64,000 nucleotides of DNA from Immundisolibacter cernigliae. Its GTDB lineage: Bacteria > Pseudomonadota > Gammaproteobacteria > Immundisolibacterales > Immundisolibacteraceae. The notes beneath the pieces are model-generated. The model was not told the origin of the DNA, did no database searches, and saw only the letters and a list, made by a program, of their open reading frames with translations. This document shows, piece after piece, positions 38,112-48,992 of this stretch. The stretch is from NCBI RefSeq assembly GCF_001697225.1, contig NZ_CP014671.1, positions 868,001 through 932,000 of the forward strand, written 5' to 3'. The position numbers were made by a program, and so were the translations under genes. Within the stretch, counting starts at the first letter, position 1. Each line of letters opens with the position of its first letter.

Positions 38112-38966
38112 ATGCCTGGCATTACCTTGGCCTTTATCCTGTTTGCCCTGGTGGTGGTCACCATCGGCCTTGGCGTGCGCATCGTGCCGCAGGGCAGCAA
38201 GCACGTGGTGCAGCGCCTGGGCAAATACCAGAGCACGCTCAGCCCGGGCCTGAACCTGATCATCCCGTACATCGACACGGTGTCCTACAAGGTCACCACC
38301 AAGGACATCGTGATGGACATTCCCTCGCAGGAAGTCATCACGCGTGACAACGCCGTGATCATTGCCAACGCGCTGGCCTACATCAACATCGTGGCGCCCG
38401 AAAAGGCCGTCTACGGCGTCGAGAACTACATCTTCGCCATCCAGAGTCTGGTGCAGACCTCGTTACGCTCGATCGTCGGCGAGATGGACCTGGACGACGC
38501 CCTGTCGTCGCGCGAGATGATCAAGGCCAAGCTGAAGGCCGCCATCTCGGACGACATCGCCGATTGGGGCATCACCCTCAAGACGGTCGAAATCCAGGAC
38601 ATCAAGCCCTCGCCGACCATGCAGCACGCCATGGAGGAACAGGCCGCTGCCGAGCGCGCGCGGCGCGCCACCGTGACCCGCGCCGAGGGCGACAAGAGTG
38701 CCGCCATCCTGCAGGCCGACGGCCGGCTGGAGGCCTCGCGGCGCGACGCCGAAGCGCAGGTGGTGCTGGCCGAAGCCAGCCAGACCGCCATCCGCAAGGT
38801 GGCCGAAGCCACCCAGACCGGCGAGCTGCCGGTGGTCTACCTGCTCGGCGAGAAGTACATCGAGGCCATGCGCGGCCTGGCCAACAGCCAGAACAGCAAG
38901 CTGGTGATCCTGCCGGCCGACCTGCCGGCGGCGGTGCGCGGCCTGATTGGAAGCCTGAAGGGCTAA
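38112..38966 (+). CDS. qmcA: SPFH/stomatin-family protein (QmcA-like)
   Basis: A 284-residue protein with one N-terminal membrane segment (LAFILFALVVVTIGLGVRIV), an SPFH domain (KHVVQRLGKYQSTLSPGLNL, IIPYIDTVSYKV) and a long coiled-coil region rich in Ala/Glu (about 170-235). In its family, the protein forms large membrane-bound ring assemblies with NfeD and modulates FtsH proteolysis. The partner gene is immediately upstream. Complete. Confidence 0.88.
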   Translation: MPGITLAFILFALVVVTIGLGVRIVPQGSKHVVQRLGKYQSTLSPGLNLIIPYIDTVSYKVTTKDIVMDIPSQEVITRDNAVIIANALAYINIVAPEKAVYGVENYIFAIQSLVQTSLRSIVGEMDLDDALSSREMIKAKLKAAISDDIADWGITLKTVEIQDIKPSPTMQHAMEEQAAAERARRATVTRAEGDKSAAILQADGRLEASRRDAEAQVVLAEASQTAIRKVAEATQTGELPVVYLLGEKYIEAMRGLANSQNSKLVILPADLPAAVRGLIGSLKG

Positions 38967-38984
38967 AAAAACCTTCGGAAAACT

Positions 38985-39094
38985 GTAGGAGCCCGGCTGT
39001 GCCGGGCGATCATCGCGCAGCGAAGCTGCGCTCCTTGTATGTTTCGCGTGCCGTTACGGCAACTAAAACGCTTCACCGGGGAGGCCGTTCGCTA
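38985..39094. repeat. Family A repeat followed by family H segment, copy 2
   Basis: GTAGGAGCCCGGCTGTGCCG to AAGCTGCGCTCC (38985-39030), then TGTATGTTTCGCGTGCCGTT to GAGGCCGTTCGCT (39031-39094). The same A-H arrangement flanks the IS110 element at 13899-14040. Confidence 0.7.
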
Positions 39095-39128
39095 CGGGCT
39101 GGACTTGCGGCGCGGAAACCTGCGAGCA

Positions 39129-39148
39129 TGTAACACCAAGGTGCTACA
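39129..39148. promoter_or_regulatory. Palindromic operator of the RHH/ParE module
   Basis: TGTAACACC-AA-GGTGCTACA is an imperfect inverted repeat with eight of nine pairs matching, located 24 bases before the antitoxin ATG. Ribbon-helix-helix antitoxins bind sites of this kind. Confidence 0.55.
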
Positions 39149-39171
39149 TCATTTTGCTTCTGGAGCGGCCC

Positions 39172-39459
39172 ATGTCCACCACGACGACCATTCGCCTCTC
39201 GGATGAACTCAAACAGCGTATCCGTCTGGCGGCGGAACGCTCGGGCACCACAACCCACGGCTTCATCCTGCAAGCCATTGTGGAGAAAACCGAACAGGAA
39301 GCCTTGCGGCAGGATTTCAACGAGACCGCAAACCAGCGGTATGCGGACATCGTGGCGTCCGGCGAGACCATCCCATGGCAGGAAATGCGGCGCTATCTTG
39401 AGCAAAGTGTGGAGGGCAAGCGCCCCGCACGGCCGGCGGCGCGCAAGCTGGCGCCCTGA
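39172..39459 (+). CDS. Ribbon-helix-helix antitoxin
   Basis: A 95-residue protein from ATG 39172, following GGAGCGG. MSTTTTIRLSDELKQRIRLA with AERSGTTTHGFILQAIVE is a ribbon-helix-helix of the CopG/ParD type, followed by an alpha-helical toxin-binding part ending in a basic Pro/Arg-rich tail. The toxin gene begins 2 nt later. Probably autoregulated through the palindrome upstream. Confidence 0.85.
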   Translation: MSTTTTIRLSDELKQRIRLAAERSGTTTHGFILQAIVEKTEQEALRQDFNETANQRYADIVASGETIPWQEMRRYLEQSVEGKRPARPAARKLAP

Positions 39460-39461
39460 AA

Positions 39462-39758
39462 GTGTCCCGTATCGAACTGGCTCCCAAGATTGCGGATGAC
39501 TTTGACCGGATCCTGGCCCACCTGGCCGAGTACGACGCAGTGGACGCCCCGTCGCGGTTGCAGGACATCATCGCGGCAATCGACGTGCTGGAACGCAATC
39601 CCCTGATCGGCCGTCCGGACACCGCGGGCAATCGCGAGTTGGTAATCGGGCACGGTGCGCGCGGGTATGTGGCGCTGTATCGCTATGCCGCGGCGATTGA
39701 TACGGTTTTCATCCTGGCCGTGCGCAGTCAACGGGAGGCCGGTTATGCACGGCCGTAG
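39462..39758 (+). CDS. RelE/ParE-family toxin
   Basis: A 98-residue protein from GTG 39462 with the ParE/RelE fold: IADDFDRILAHLAEYDAVDA, IDVLERNPLIGRPDTAGNRE, GARGYVALYRYAAAIDTVFI and LAVRSQREAGY at the C terminus. ParE-like members poison gyrase, RelE-like members cut mRNA on the ribosome; which applies here is not evident. Intact and paired with the RHH antitoxin. Confidence 0.87.
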   Translation: MSRIELAPKIADDFDRILAHLAEYDAVDAPSRLQDIIAAIDVLERNPLIGRPDTAGNRELVIGHGARGYVALYRYAAAIDTVFILAVRSQREAGYARP

Positions 39759-39781
39759 GCCTGCCCACGCGTAGTTTTGCA

Positions 39782-39990
39782 GCCCTGTCGAAGAACGGGT
39801 TTCGACAGGCTCGATCAGATGACGGCGACGGCCGCGCGGTGCAGGCGGATTTTTTGTTCGGGCGGTAGGTGTGGCGCCGGCGGTGGTTTCGGCGGGGTGT
39901 TGATGGCGGCGCGGGCGCCGCTCCTTGTGAGTCGCGGCCACGGCGGGGATCTGCTGTCGGAGCCCGGCTTCGCCGGGCGATCATCGCGCC
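39782..39990. repeat. Hairpin and half family A repeat in gene-free stretch
   Basis: The gene-free 39759-40044 contains the hairpin CTGTCGAA..TTCGACAG (about 39784-39806) and a half family A unit (39958-39990, GGAGCCCGGCTTCGCCGGGC). Nothing else was recognised there. Confidence 0.55.
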
Positions 39991-40044
39991 CTTGCCTGGC
40001 GCGCCCCACCCGGGGAGCGCGCACAGCCCGGCGGCATACCGTCG

Positions 40045-41904
40045 CTATCGAGCCGGCCCATCCCCCGGCTTGCGCTTCGGATACCCGGTCTTGGCCTTCG
40101 GCTTGAAGGTCTTGTCGCCGGCGGGCCGCGGCTTGAACGGTCGCGGGGCGCCTTCCGGTGCCGGGCCGCGAAACGGGCGCGGGCGCTGGTAGGGATTGGC
40201 AATCGGCGCGCCGTCGGCGACGCGGCTGATGGCCAGCGGCTGACCGGCCACGCGCGTGCGCTTCAGGATCGCCATCAGGTCCTTCGGCAGCCCTTGCGGC
40301 AGGTCGACCGTGCTGTGGTGGTCGTAGATTTCGATGCGGCCGATGAACTTGCTGTCGAGGCCAATCTCGTTGGCGATGGCGCCGACCAGGTTCGACGGCT
40401 TCACGCCGTGGCTGCTGCCGACCTCCACCCGGTACGACTCCAGGTGCTCGTCGGGGGCCGGGGCGCCGCGCGCCGGCCGGCGCTCGCCGGGGGCGCTGTC
40501 GCGCGTGCGCTCGCGCGCCGGGCCTTCCGCACGCGGCTTGAAGGCCTTCGGTTGCGGGCGTTCTGGCGCCAGCAGCAGGGGTTCCGAGCCCTGCACCACC
40601 GCGGCCAGGGCGGCGGCGATGTCGATCGGCTCGACGGATTTTTCCTGCACGTAGTCGCCCAGCAGGCGTTTGAACAGGGCCACGGTGTCGGCGTTCTCGG
40701 CGTTTGCCAGGGCCTCGTCGATGCGGCCCATGAAGCGCCCGATGCGGCGCTGGTTGACGGCCTCGACGCCCGGCAGGGGCATTTCCTCGATGCGCTGGCG
40801 GGTGGCGCGCTCGATGGCCTGCAGCATGCGCGCCTCGCGCGGGGCCACGAAAAGGATCGCCTCGCCGCTGCGTCCCGCGCGGCCGGTGCGGCCGATGCGG
40901 TGCACGTAGGCTTCCGTGTCGTAGGGGATGTCGTAGTTGATGACGTGGCTGATGCGCTCCACGTCCAGGCCGCGGGCGGCCACGTCGGTGGCGACTACCA
41001 GGTCGAGCTGGCCGGATTTGAGGCGGTTTACGGTGTGTTCGCGCTGCGACTGGACAATGTCGCCGGACAGCGGCGCGGCAGCAAAGCCCTGGGCGTTCAG
41101 ATAATCGGCCAGTTCCTGGGTTTCGATCTTGGTGCGCACGAAGATCAGCACGCCCTCGTGCGGCGTGGTCTCCAGGATGCGCGTCAGGGCCTCGCGCTTG
41201 GGCACGCCGCCGCCGACGCTCCAGTAGCGCTGATTGATGGTCTCGGCGGTGGTGGTGCGGACCTTGATCGACACCTCCTGCGGGTCATTCAGGTGCTTCT
41301 GGGCGATGCGCTTGATGGGCGCCGGCAGCGTGGCCGAGAACAGCGCCAGCTGGCGCGTGCTCGGTGACTCGGACAGGACGAATTCGACGTCGTCGATGAA
41401 GCCCATGCGCAGCATTTCATCGGCTTCGTCCAGCACCAGCGCCGACAGGCCCGACAGATCCAGCGAGCCGCGGGTCATGTGGTCCATCACGCGCCCCGGC
41501 GTGCCGACCACCACGTGCGCGCCACGGCGCAGGCCCTGCAGCTGTTCGCGGTAGCCCTGGCCGCCGTAGATGGCCATCACCCGGATGCCCGGCAGGTGCG
41601 CGCCATAGCGGCCGAAGGCCTCGGCCACCTGCAGCGCCAGCTCGCGCGTGGGCGCCAGCACCAGCACCTGCGTGGTGTTTTTGGTCGGGTCGATCCTGGC
41701 CAGCAACGGCAGGGCGAAGGCCGCCGTCTTGCCGGTGCCGGTCTGCGCCTGGCCGAGCACGTCGCGGCCGGCCAGCAGGTGCGGAATGATGCGCGCCTGG
41801 ATCGGCGACGGCGTTTCGTAGCCAAGATCGGTCACCGCCTGCAGCAGGGCGGGCGGCAGGTCCAGATCGGCAAAGGTCGGCTCGGCGGCCGGTTCGGTGC
41901 TCAT
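40045..41904 (-). CDS. deaD: DEAD-box RNA helicase (DeaD/CsdA-type)
   Basis: A 619-residue protein from ATG 41902-41904 (MSTEPAAEPTFADLDLPPAL). The helicase core shows the Q motif (TPSPIQARIIPHLLAG), AQTGTGKTAAF, VLDEADEMLRMGF, LFSATLPA and HRIGRTGRAGR. The C-terminal region has a DbpA-type RNA-binding domain (VEVGSSHGVKPSNLVGAIAN) and a basic Pro/Arg/Lys-rich tail. The enzyme unwinds structured RNA in ribosome assembly and in the cold. Size and tail match DeaD rather than RhlE or DbpA. Confidence 0.92.
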   Translation of the reverse strand: MSTEPAAEPTFADLDLPPALLQAVTDLGYETPSPIQARIIPHLLAGRDVLGQAQTGTGKTAAFALPLLARIDPTKNTTQVLVLAPTRELALQVAEAFGRYGAHLPGIRVMAIYGGQGYREQLQGLRRGAHVVVGTPGRVMDHMTRGSLDLSGLSALVLDEADEMLRMGFIDDVEFVLSESPSTRQLALFSATLPAPIKRIAQKHLNDPQEVSIKVRTTTAETINQRYWSVGGGVPKREALTRILETTPHEGVLIFVRTKIETQELADYLNAQGFAAAPLSGDIVQSQREHTVNRLKSGQLDLVVATDVAARGLDVERISHVINYDIPYDTEAYVHRIGRTGRAGRSGEAILFVAPREARMLQAIERATRQRIEEMPLPGVEAVNQRRIGRFMGRIDEALANAENADTVALFKRLLGDYVQEKSVEPIDIAAALAAVVQGSEPLLLAPERPQPKAFKPRAEGPARERTRDSAPGERRPARGAPAPDEHLESYRVEVGSSHGVKPSNLVGAIANEIGLDSKFIGRIEIYDHHSTVDLPQGLPKDLMAILKRTRVAGQPLAISRVADGAPIANPYQRPRPFRGPAPEGAPRPFKPRPAGDKTFKPKAKTGYPKRKPGDGPAR

Positions 41905-42002
41905 GATTTTCGATACCAGTGGAAAAAAAACGGATCGCCACGGCGCCGGGCAGTATGCAGCCGGCGGCGCAAAATGCATTCGGTCAGTGGAAGCGCCACC
42001 CG

Positions 42003-42067
42003 GTGGGAGCGGCGCCCCCGCCGCGAATCTTCAATTCAACCATTCGGCCCGAGGGCGGGCCTCCCAC
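42003..42067. repeat. Family C hairpin repeat, inverted copy
   Basis: GTGGGAGCGGCGCCCCCGCC to GGCCCGAGGGCGGGCCTCCC. It lies downstream of prfC (stop at 42083) and upstream of deaD, both on the minus strand, so it may terminate prfC. Confidence 0.65.
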
Positions 42068-42082
42068 ACGACACAAAGCCAA

Positions 42083-43669
<1,587 letters not shown>

Positions 43670-43744
43670 GCAGGAATCAGCGCCGGCGGAAAGATCGCCG
43701 GCAAATCGGGCTCAGGGTTGGACTAGATGGGGACGATGCAGCGC

Positions 43745-44236
43745 TCAGGCAATGTCCCGGGCGAGCTGGATGGCGTCTTCGCGCGGCTCGCCGGGCGCTG
43801 CCGGGTAGTAGGATTTTCGCACGCCGATGCGCCGGAACCCTAACGACTTGTAAAGCGCCCGCGCCGGCGTGTTCGACGGGCGCACTTCCAGGTACACCGT
43901 GTGCGCCTTGTAGCGGTCGGCCAGATCCAGGAAATGTTCCACCAGCCGGCGGCCAAGTCCCCGCCCCTGCCGTCCCGGCGCCACGCACACGTTCAGCAGG
44001 TGCGCCTCGCCGGCGGCGATCGACAGGATGCCGTAGCCCGCCAGCTCGGCGTCGACTTCCAGCACCTGACACAGGTAACCGACGCGCAGGCAGTCGCGAA
44101 AGATGCCCTCCGACCACGCCTGAACCGCCGGATAGGCCTGTTTTTCGATGGCCGCCACGGCCGGCACGTCGGCGACCGCCATGGCCCGCACCGCGATGAC
44201 GCCGTGCGTGTCCGGGTCGGGCAGGCGCGCGGCCAT
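43745..44236 (-). CDS. rimI: Ribosomal-protein-S18-alanine N-acetyltransferase (RimI-type)
   Basis: A 163-residue GNAT protein from ATG 44234-44236, which overlaps the stop of the uracil-DNA glycosylase gene. VRAMAVADVPAVAAIEKQAY, LLNVCVAPGRQGRGLGRRLV (acetyl-CoA loop) and VYLEVRPSNTPARALYKSLG followed by FRRIGVRKSYYP match RimI well. It acetylates the N terminus of ribosomal protein S18. The tsaB gene often found beside it is not present here. Confidence 0.9.
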   Translation of the reverse strand: MAARLPDPDTHGVIAVRAMAVADVPAVAAIEKQAYPAVQAWSEGIFRDCLRVGYLCQVLEVDAELAGYGILSIAAGEAHLLNVCVAPGRQGRGLGRRLVEHFLDLADRYKAHTVYLEVRPSNTPARALYKSLGFRRIGVRKSYYPAAPGEPREDAIQLARDIA

Positions 44237-45036
44237 CAGGCAGGCTGCCCGCTGCGCTGGCGGTAGACGTCCTGCGCCAGGCACAGGTCGTCCCAGGACT
44301 TGCGCTTCTCCAGCGGCGAGCGCAGCAAATAGGCCGGGTGGTACGTCACCACCACAGGCAGTTCTGTGCCCCGCCACTGCCACACCTTGCCGCGCATGCG
44401 GTTGACCGGCTCCTCGCTGCCCAGCAGGTTGTGGGCCGCCACCTTGCCGACCGCCAGGATCAGCTTGGGCTCGATCAGCGCGATCTGCCGCTCCAGGTAG
44501 CCGGCGCAGGCGCCCGCCTCGTCCGGCGCCGGGTCGCGGTTGCCCGGCGGGCGGCACTTGACGATGTTGGTGATGTAGACGCCGCGCTGGCGGCTCAGGC
44601 CCACCGCCTGCAGCATGGCGTCGAGCAGCTTGCCGGCACGCCCGACGAAGGGCTCACCGATGGCGTCCTCATCGGCGCCCGGCGCCTCGCCGACGATCAG
44701 CCAGTCGGCGCGAAGATCACCGACGCCCGGCACGGTGTGGGTGCGCGTGCGGCTCAGGCCGCAGGCGGTGCAGGCGCTGATCTGCGCGATCAGCTGCGGC
44801 CAGGCAAGCGTGGGGTCTGAAATTGTCGAAACGGCCGGAACTGGCACGACTGGCTTCGTCGCCAGGGGCTGCGCGCTCTGGGCTGGCGCCGCGAATGGCT
44901 GCGCCGTTTCCGCCAGTACGGCCACTGTCGGCGCCGCGGGTGAGGCCTCCGCCGCTCCCCCGTCCGCCACACGCCGCGCGTAGCGCGTCACGCCGAGCGC
45001 GTCCAGATAGCGGGCCTGACGGGAACTGACGGGCAT
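44236..45036 (-). CDS. Family 4 uracil-DNA glycosylase (Fe-S)
   Basis: A 266-residue protein. The first 80 residues are a low-complexity Ala/Pro-rich leader. The catalytic domain has [16 protein letters not shown] (iron-sulfur Cys pair), [40 protein letters not shown] and [12 protein letters not shown], the motifs of family 4 (UdgA-type) enzymes. It removes uracil from DNA. The start faces mfd 46 nt away on the other strand, so the two repair genes are divergent. Confidence 0.92.
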   Translation of the reverse strand: MPVSSRQARYLDALGVTRYARRVADGGAAEASPAAPTVAVLAETAQPFAAPAQSAQPLATKPVVPVPAVSTISDPTLAWPQLIAQISACTACGLSRTRTHTVPGVGDLRADWLIVGEAPGADEDAIGEPFVGRAGKLLDAMLQAVGLSRQRGVYITNIVKCRPPGNRDPAPDEAGACAGYLERQIALIEPKLILAVGKVAAHNLLGSEEPVNRMRGKVWQWRGTELPVVVTYHPAYLLRSPLEKRKSWDDLCLAQDVYRQRSGQPA

Positions 45037-45082
45037 GCGGTAAAACCGGGGTAAGGACGGCGCTGCCTATAATACCGGCTGC

Positions 45083-48000
45083 ATGAGTACCGCCCTGCCC
45101 ATCGGCCCCGCCGTTCCCGCCCCCCTGCTGCGTCCGCCCCTGCCCGCCAGGGCCGGCGAGCGGCGCGACTGGAGCGGCCTTGCCGGCGCCAGCCAGGCGC
45201 TGGCGCTGGCCGAAGCGGCGCGCACCGCAAGCGGCCCGCTGTTGGTCGTGGTGGCCGACACGCCGGCCGCCGAACGGCTGGCGCGCGAAATCCCGTTCTT
45301 TGCCGGCGCCGATCTGCCGGTGCTGACGTTCCCGGACTGGGAAACGCTGCCCTACGACGCCTTCTCGCCCTACCAGGATCTGGTTTCCGAGCGCCTGGCC
45401 GTATTGCACCGCCTGCCCGGCCTGCGCGCCGGGGTGGTGATCGTGCCCATCGCCACGCTGATGCAGCGCCTGGCGCCGCAGGCGTACCTCGACGCCTACA
45501 GCCTGCGCCTGGCGCGCGGCGACCGGCTGGATCTGACGCAGATGCGCGAGCGGCTGATCCGCGCCGGCTACGCGGCGGTCAACCAGGTCATGGAACACGG
45601 CGAGTTCGCGGTGCGCGGCGGGCTGCTGGATTTGTTTCCGATGGGCAGCGAGTGGCCGTTCCGGGTCGAGCTGTTCGACGACGAGGTGGAGTCGATCCGC
45701 CGCTTCGATCCGGACAGCCAGCGCTCGCAGGACAGCCTGCCGGGCGTGGACCTGCTGCCGGGGCGCGAGTTTCCGGTCAACCCGCAGGCCATCGAGCGCT
45801 TCTACCAGCGCTACATGCAGGTGTTCGAGGCCAATCCCGCACGCTCGGCGCTGTACCGCGAGTTGCAGGCCGGCCGCCCGCCGGCCGGCATCGAGTTCTA
45901 CCTGCCGCTGTTTTTCGAGGCGACGGCCACGCTGTTCGACTACCTGCCGGCGGGCGCCACCATCGCCTGGCAGGAAGGCTGCCTGGCAGCCGGCGATGCC
46001 TTCTGGGGCACGGTGCGCGAGCGCTTCGAGGCGCGCAGTGTGGTGCGCGATTACCCGCCGCTGCCGCCGGCCGAGCTGTACCTGGAGCCGGGCGCCGTGT
46101 TTGCGGCCTTCAAGCGCTTTGCGCAGATCGCGCTGCGTGAGGCGGCGGACGACCATGCCCTGCCGATCGGCAAGCCGCCGGCCTTGCCGGTGGACAGCCG
46201 CGCCGCCCGGCCACTGGCGGCGCTGCAGGACTTCGTCGCCGGCTTCAAGGGCCGCACGCTGATCGCCGCCGAGAGCCTGGGCCGGCGCGAGACCCTGCGC
46301 GAGATGCTGCAACGCCAGCACATCGGCGTGCAGGTGGTGGACGACTGGGCGCAGTTCATCGGCAGCAACGCGCCGCTGGCCATCGCCGTGGCGCCGGTGG
46401 ACGAAGGCCTGCTGCTGCCGCAGGCCGGCGTCGCCATCGTCGCCGAGAGCCAGATCTACGGCGAGCACGTGGTGCAGCAGCGCCGCCGCGACAAGCGCGA
46501 GACCGACCCCGAGGCGGTCATCCGCAACCTTACCGAGCTGGCGGCCGGCGATCCGGTGGTGCATATCGAGCACGGCGTGGGGCGCTATCTGGGCCTCGAA
46601 ACGCTGGAGGTCGGCGGTGGCAGCGGCGAGTACCTGGCCATCGAATACGCCGACCGGGCCAAGATTTACGTGCCCGTCGGCAGTCTGGAACTGGTCCACC
46701 GCTACACCGGCGCCGACGCCGCCCACGCGCCGCTGCACAAACTCGGCAGCGGCGACTGGCAGCGCGCCCAGCGCAAGGCGCGCGAACAGGTGCGCGACGC
46801 GGCGGCCGAGCTGCTGGCCATCTACGCCAAGCGCGCCGCCCGCGGCGGCCACGCCATCCCGCTGCCGGACGACTACGCGCGCTTCGCGGCCAGCTTTCCG
46901 TTCGAGGAAACCCCGGATCAGGCGCGCGCCATCAGCGAGGTGCTGGCCGATATCGGCAGCGACAAACCCATGGACCGGGTGGTCTGCGGCGATGTGGGCT
47001 TTGGCAAGACCGAGGTCGCCGTGCGCGCCGCCTTCGTGGCCGCCCACGCCGGCCAGCAGGTGGCGGTGCTGGTGCCGACCACGCTGCTGGCGCAGCAGCA
47101 CGCCGAGTCGTTCAAGAACCGCATGGCCGACTGGCCGCTGCGCGTGGCGGCGCTGACGCGCTTCGAGTCGAAGCAGGAACAGCAGCAGATCCTGGCCGAT
47201 CTGGCCGCCGGCAGGCTCGACATCGTCATCGGCACCCACCGGCTGCTGCAGAAGGACGTCAAGTTCCAGCGCCTGGGGCTGCTGATCATCGACGAGGAAC
47301 ACCGCTTCGGCGTCAAGCAGAAAGAGGCCTTCAAGGCCCTGCGCGCCGAAGTCGACGTGCTGACCCTGACCGCCACGCCGATTCCGCGCACGCTGAGCCT
47401 GGCCATGTCCGGCCTGCGCGACCTGTCGATCATCGCCACCCCGCCACCGCGGCGCATGGCGGTCAAGACCTTCGTGCGGCCCTTCGATGCCGAGCTGGTG
47501 CGCGAGGCCTGCCTGCGCGAGTTCAAGCGCGGCGGGCAGGTGTATTTCCTGCACAACAAGGTCGAGACCATCGAGCGGGTGGCCCACGACCTGGCCCAGC
47601 TGCTGCCGGAAGCGACCCTGCGCGTGGGCCACGGCCAGCTGCCGGAGCGCACCCTCGAACACATCATGGCGGACTTCCACCACCGCCGCTTCAACCTGCT
47701 GGTGTGCAGCACCATCATCGAGAGCGGCATCGACGTGCCGACCGCCAACACCATCATCATCGACCGTGCCGACACCCTGGGTCTGGCCCAGCTGCACCAG
47801 CTGCGCGGCCGGGTCGGGCGCTCGCACCACCAGGCCTATGCGTACCTGCTGGTGCCCAGCCGCGATTCACTCAAGGGCGACGCGCTCAAGCGCCTGGAGG
47901 CCATCGAGTCCCTGGGCGAACTGGGCATCGGCTTCACGCTGGCCAGCCACGACATGGAAATCCGTGGCGCCGGAGAGCTGCTGGGCGACGAACAGAGCGG

Positions 48001-48565
48001 CCACATCCAGGAGATCGGCTTCACGCTGTTCAACGAGTTGCTGGAGCGGGCGGTGCGCGACATCCGCGCCGGCCGCGCGCCGGATTTCGACGCCGCCGTG
48101 CGGCACGAGCTGGACATCAACCTGGGCGCCGCCGCGCTGCTGCCGACCGATTACGTGCCCGACGTGCACCAGCGCCTGGTGCTGTACAAGCGCATCGCCA
48201 GTGCGCCGGACCTGCCGGCACTGGAAGAACTGCAGGTGGAACTGGTGGACCGCTTCGGCGCGCTGCCGGCACCGACCGCGCTGCTGTTCGCGCAGGCGCG
48301 GCTGCGGCTGTTGGCCAGGCAACTTGGCGTGACCGCCATCACCGGCGGCGAGAACGGCTTCAGCATCAGCCTGGTCGAGCAGCCGGCGATCGACGTGGAC
48401 GCCTTGCTCAAGCTGATCCGCAACGACCCCAAGGTCTACCGCTTCGACGGCCGCAGCAAGCTGACAGTGACCCAGTCGACCGCCACCGCGCCGGCGCGTC
48501 TGGAAGCGGTGGAAAAACTGCTGCTGCGCCTGAGCCCGCGGGCCGCCGTTCAGGCCGGGGCATGA
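45083..48565 (+). CDS. mfd: Transcription-repair coupling factor Mfd
   Basis: A 1160-residue protein of normal Mfd length. The UvrB-like N-terminal part (LPVLTFPDWETLPYDAFSPY), RNA-polymerase interaction domain (VHIEHGVGRYLGLETLEVGG), RecG-like translocase with VCGDVGFGKTEVAVRAAF, IIDEEHRFGVKQK and TATPIPRTLSLAMSGLRD, and a C-terminal TRCF domain are all present. It removes stalled RNA polymerase and recruits UvrA. It is divergent from the uracil-DNA glycosylase gene. Confidence 0.96.
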   Translation: MSTALPIGPAVPAPLLRPPLPARAGERRDWSGLAGASQALALAEAARTASGPLLVVVADTPAAERLAREIPFFAGADLPVLTFPDWETLPYDAFSPYQDLVSERLAVLHRLPGLRAGVVIVPIATLMQRLAPQAYLDAYSLRLARGDRLDLTQMRERLIRAGYAAVNQVMEHGEFAVRGGLLDLFPMGSEWPFRVELFDDEVESIRRFDPDSQRSQDSLPGVDLLPGREFPVNPQAIERFYQRYMQVFEANPARSALYRELQAGRPPAGIEFYLPLFFEATATLFDYLPAGATIAWQEGCLAAGDAFWGTVRERFEARSVVRDYPPLPPAELYLEPGAVFAAFKRFAQIALREAADDHALPIGKPPALPVDSRAARPLAALQDFVAGFKGRTLIAAESLGRRETLREMLQRQHIGVQVVDDWAQFIGSNAPLAIAVAPVDEGLLLPQAGVAIVAESQIYGEHVVQQRRRDKRETDPEAVIRNLTELAAGDPVVHIEHGVGRYLGLETLEVGGGSGEYLAIEYADRAKIYVPVGSLELVHRYTGADAAHAPLHKLGSGDWQRAQRKAREQVRDAAAELLAIYAKRAARGGHAIPLPDDYARFAASFPFEETPDQARAISEVLADIGSDKPMDRVVCGDVGFGKTEVAVRAAFVAAHAGQQVAVLVPTTLLAQQHAESFKNRMADWPLRVAALTRFESKQEQQQILADLAAGRLDIVIGTHRLLQKDVKFQRLGLLIIDEEHRFGVKQKEAFKALRAEVDVLTLTATPIPRTLSLAMSGLRDLSIIATPPPRRMAVKTFVRPFDAELVREACLREFKRGGQVYFLHNKVETIERVAHDLAQLLPEATLRVGHGQLPERTLEHIMADFHHRRFNLLVCSTIIESGIDVPTANTIIIDRADTLGLAQLHQLRGRVGRSHHQAYAYLLVPSRDSLKGDALKRLEAIESLGELGIGFTLASHDMEIRGAGELLGDEQSGHIQEIGFTLFNELLERAVRDIRAGRAPDFDAAVRHELDINLGAAALLPTDYVPDVHQRLVLYKRIASAPDLPALEELQVELVDRFGALPAPTALLFAQARLRLLARQLGVTAITGGENGFSISLVEQPAIDVDALLKLIRNDPKVYRFDGRSKLTVTQSTATAPARLEAVEKLLLRLSPRAAVQAGA

Positions 48566-48576
48566 GCCCTGCCCTT

Positions 48577-48658
48577 GTGGCAGCGGCACCCCTGTGAGCG
48601 GCCCCCCCCGCCGCGACTCTTCAGTTCATCCATTCGGCCCGAGGGCGGGCCTCCCACA
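48577..48658. repeat. Family C hairpin repeat, inverted copy downstream of mfd
   Basis: GTGGCAGCGGCACCCCTGTG with CCGCCGCGACTCTTCAG and GGCCCGAGGGCGGGCCTCCC, close to the mfd stop. An inverted half family A unit (48738-48772) and an inverted family H trace (48812-48855) complete the gene-free stretch 48566-48992. Confidence 0.65.
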
Positions 48659-48992
48659 CCCACAACAAGAGTAGCTGCGCTGCGCGAGGCGCCAATCGGT
48701 CAAGATGGGCCAGTGATGACCCGGCGGCACACCGCCCATCGCCCGGCGAAGCCGGGCTCCTACACCGGACCCCTGCAGACGGGCGGGCGTTGCCTGTAGA
48801 AAGCTTCTGCCTCCGGGGGCGAACAGCTTCCCCGGTGAAGCGCTTGACTGGCCACCACTCAGACCGCCTGAGCACGCCTGCGGTTGTTTGCCGCCGGGGC
48901 CGGCACCTACAATCCAACCGTTCGGTCGGCGCGCCTGTGCCTCGATCGCTCGTCACCGTTGCGCACACACAAACCACGCGAGGAGAATCCGC

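Noticed and set aside
44717-47830. Very long minus-strand frame across mfd
   Set aside because: It lies antisense to Mfd, which has all its family motifs. The frame has no recognisable domain.
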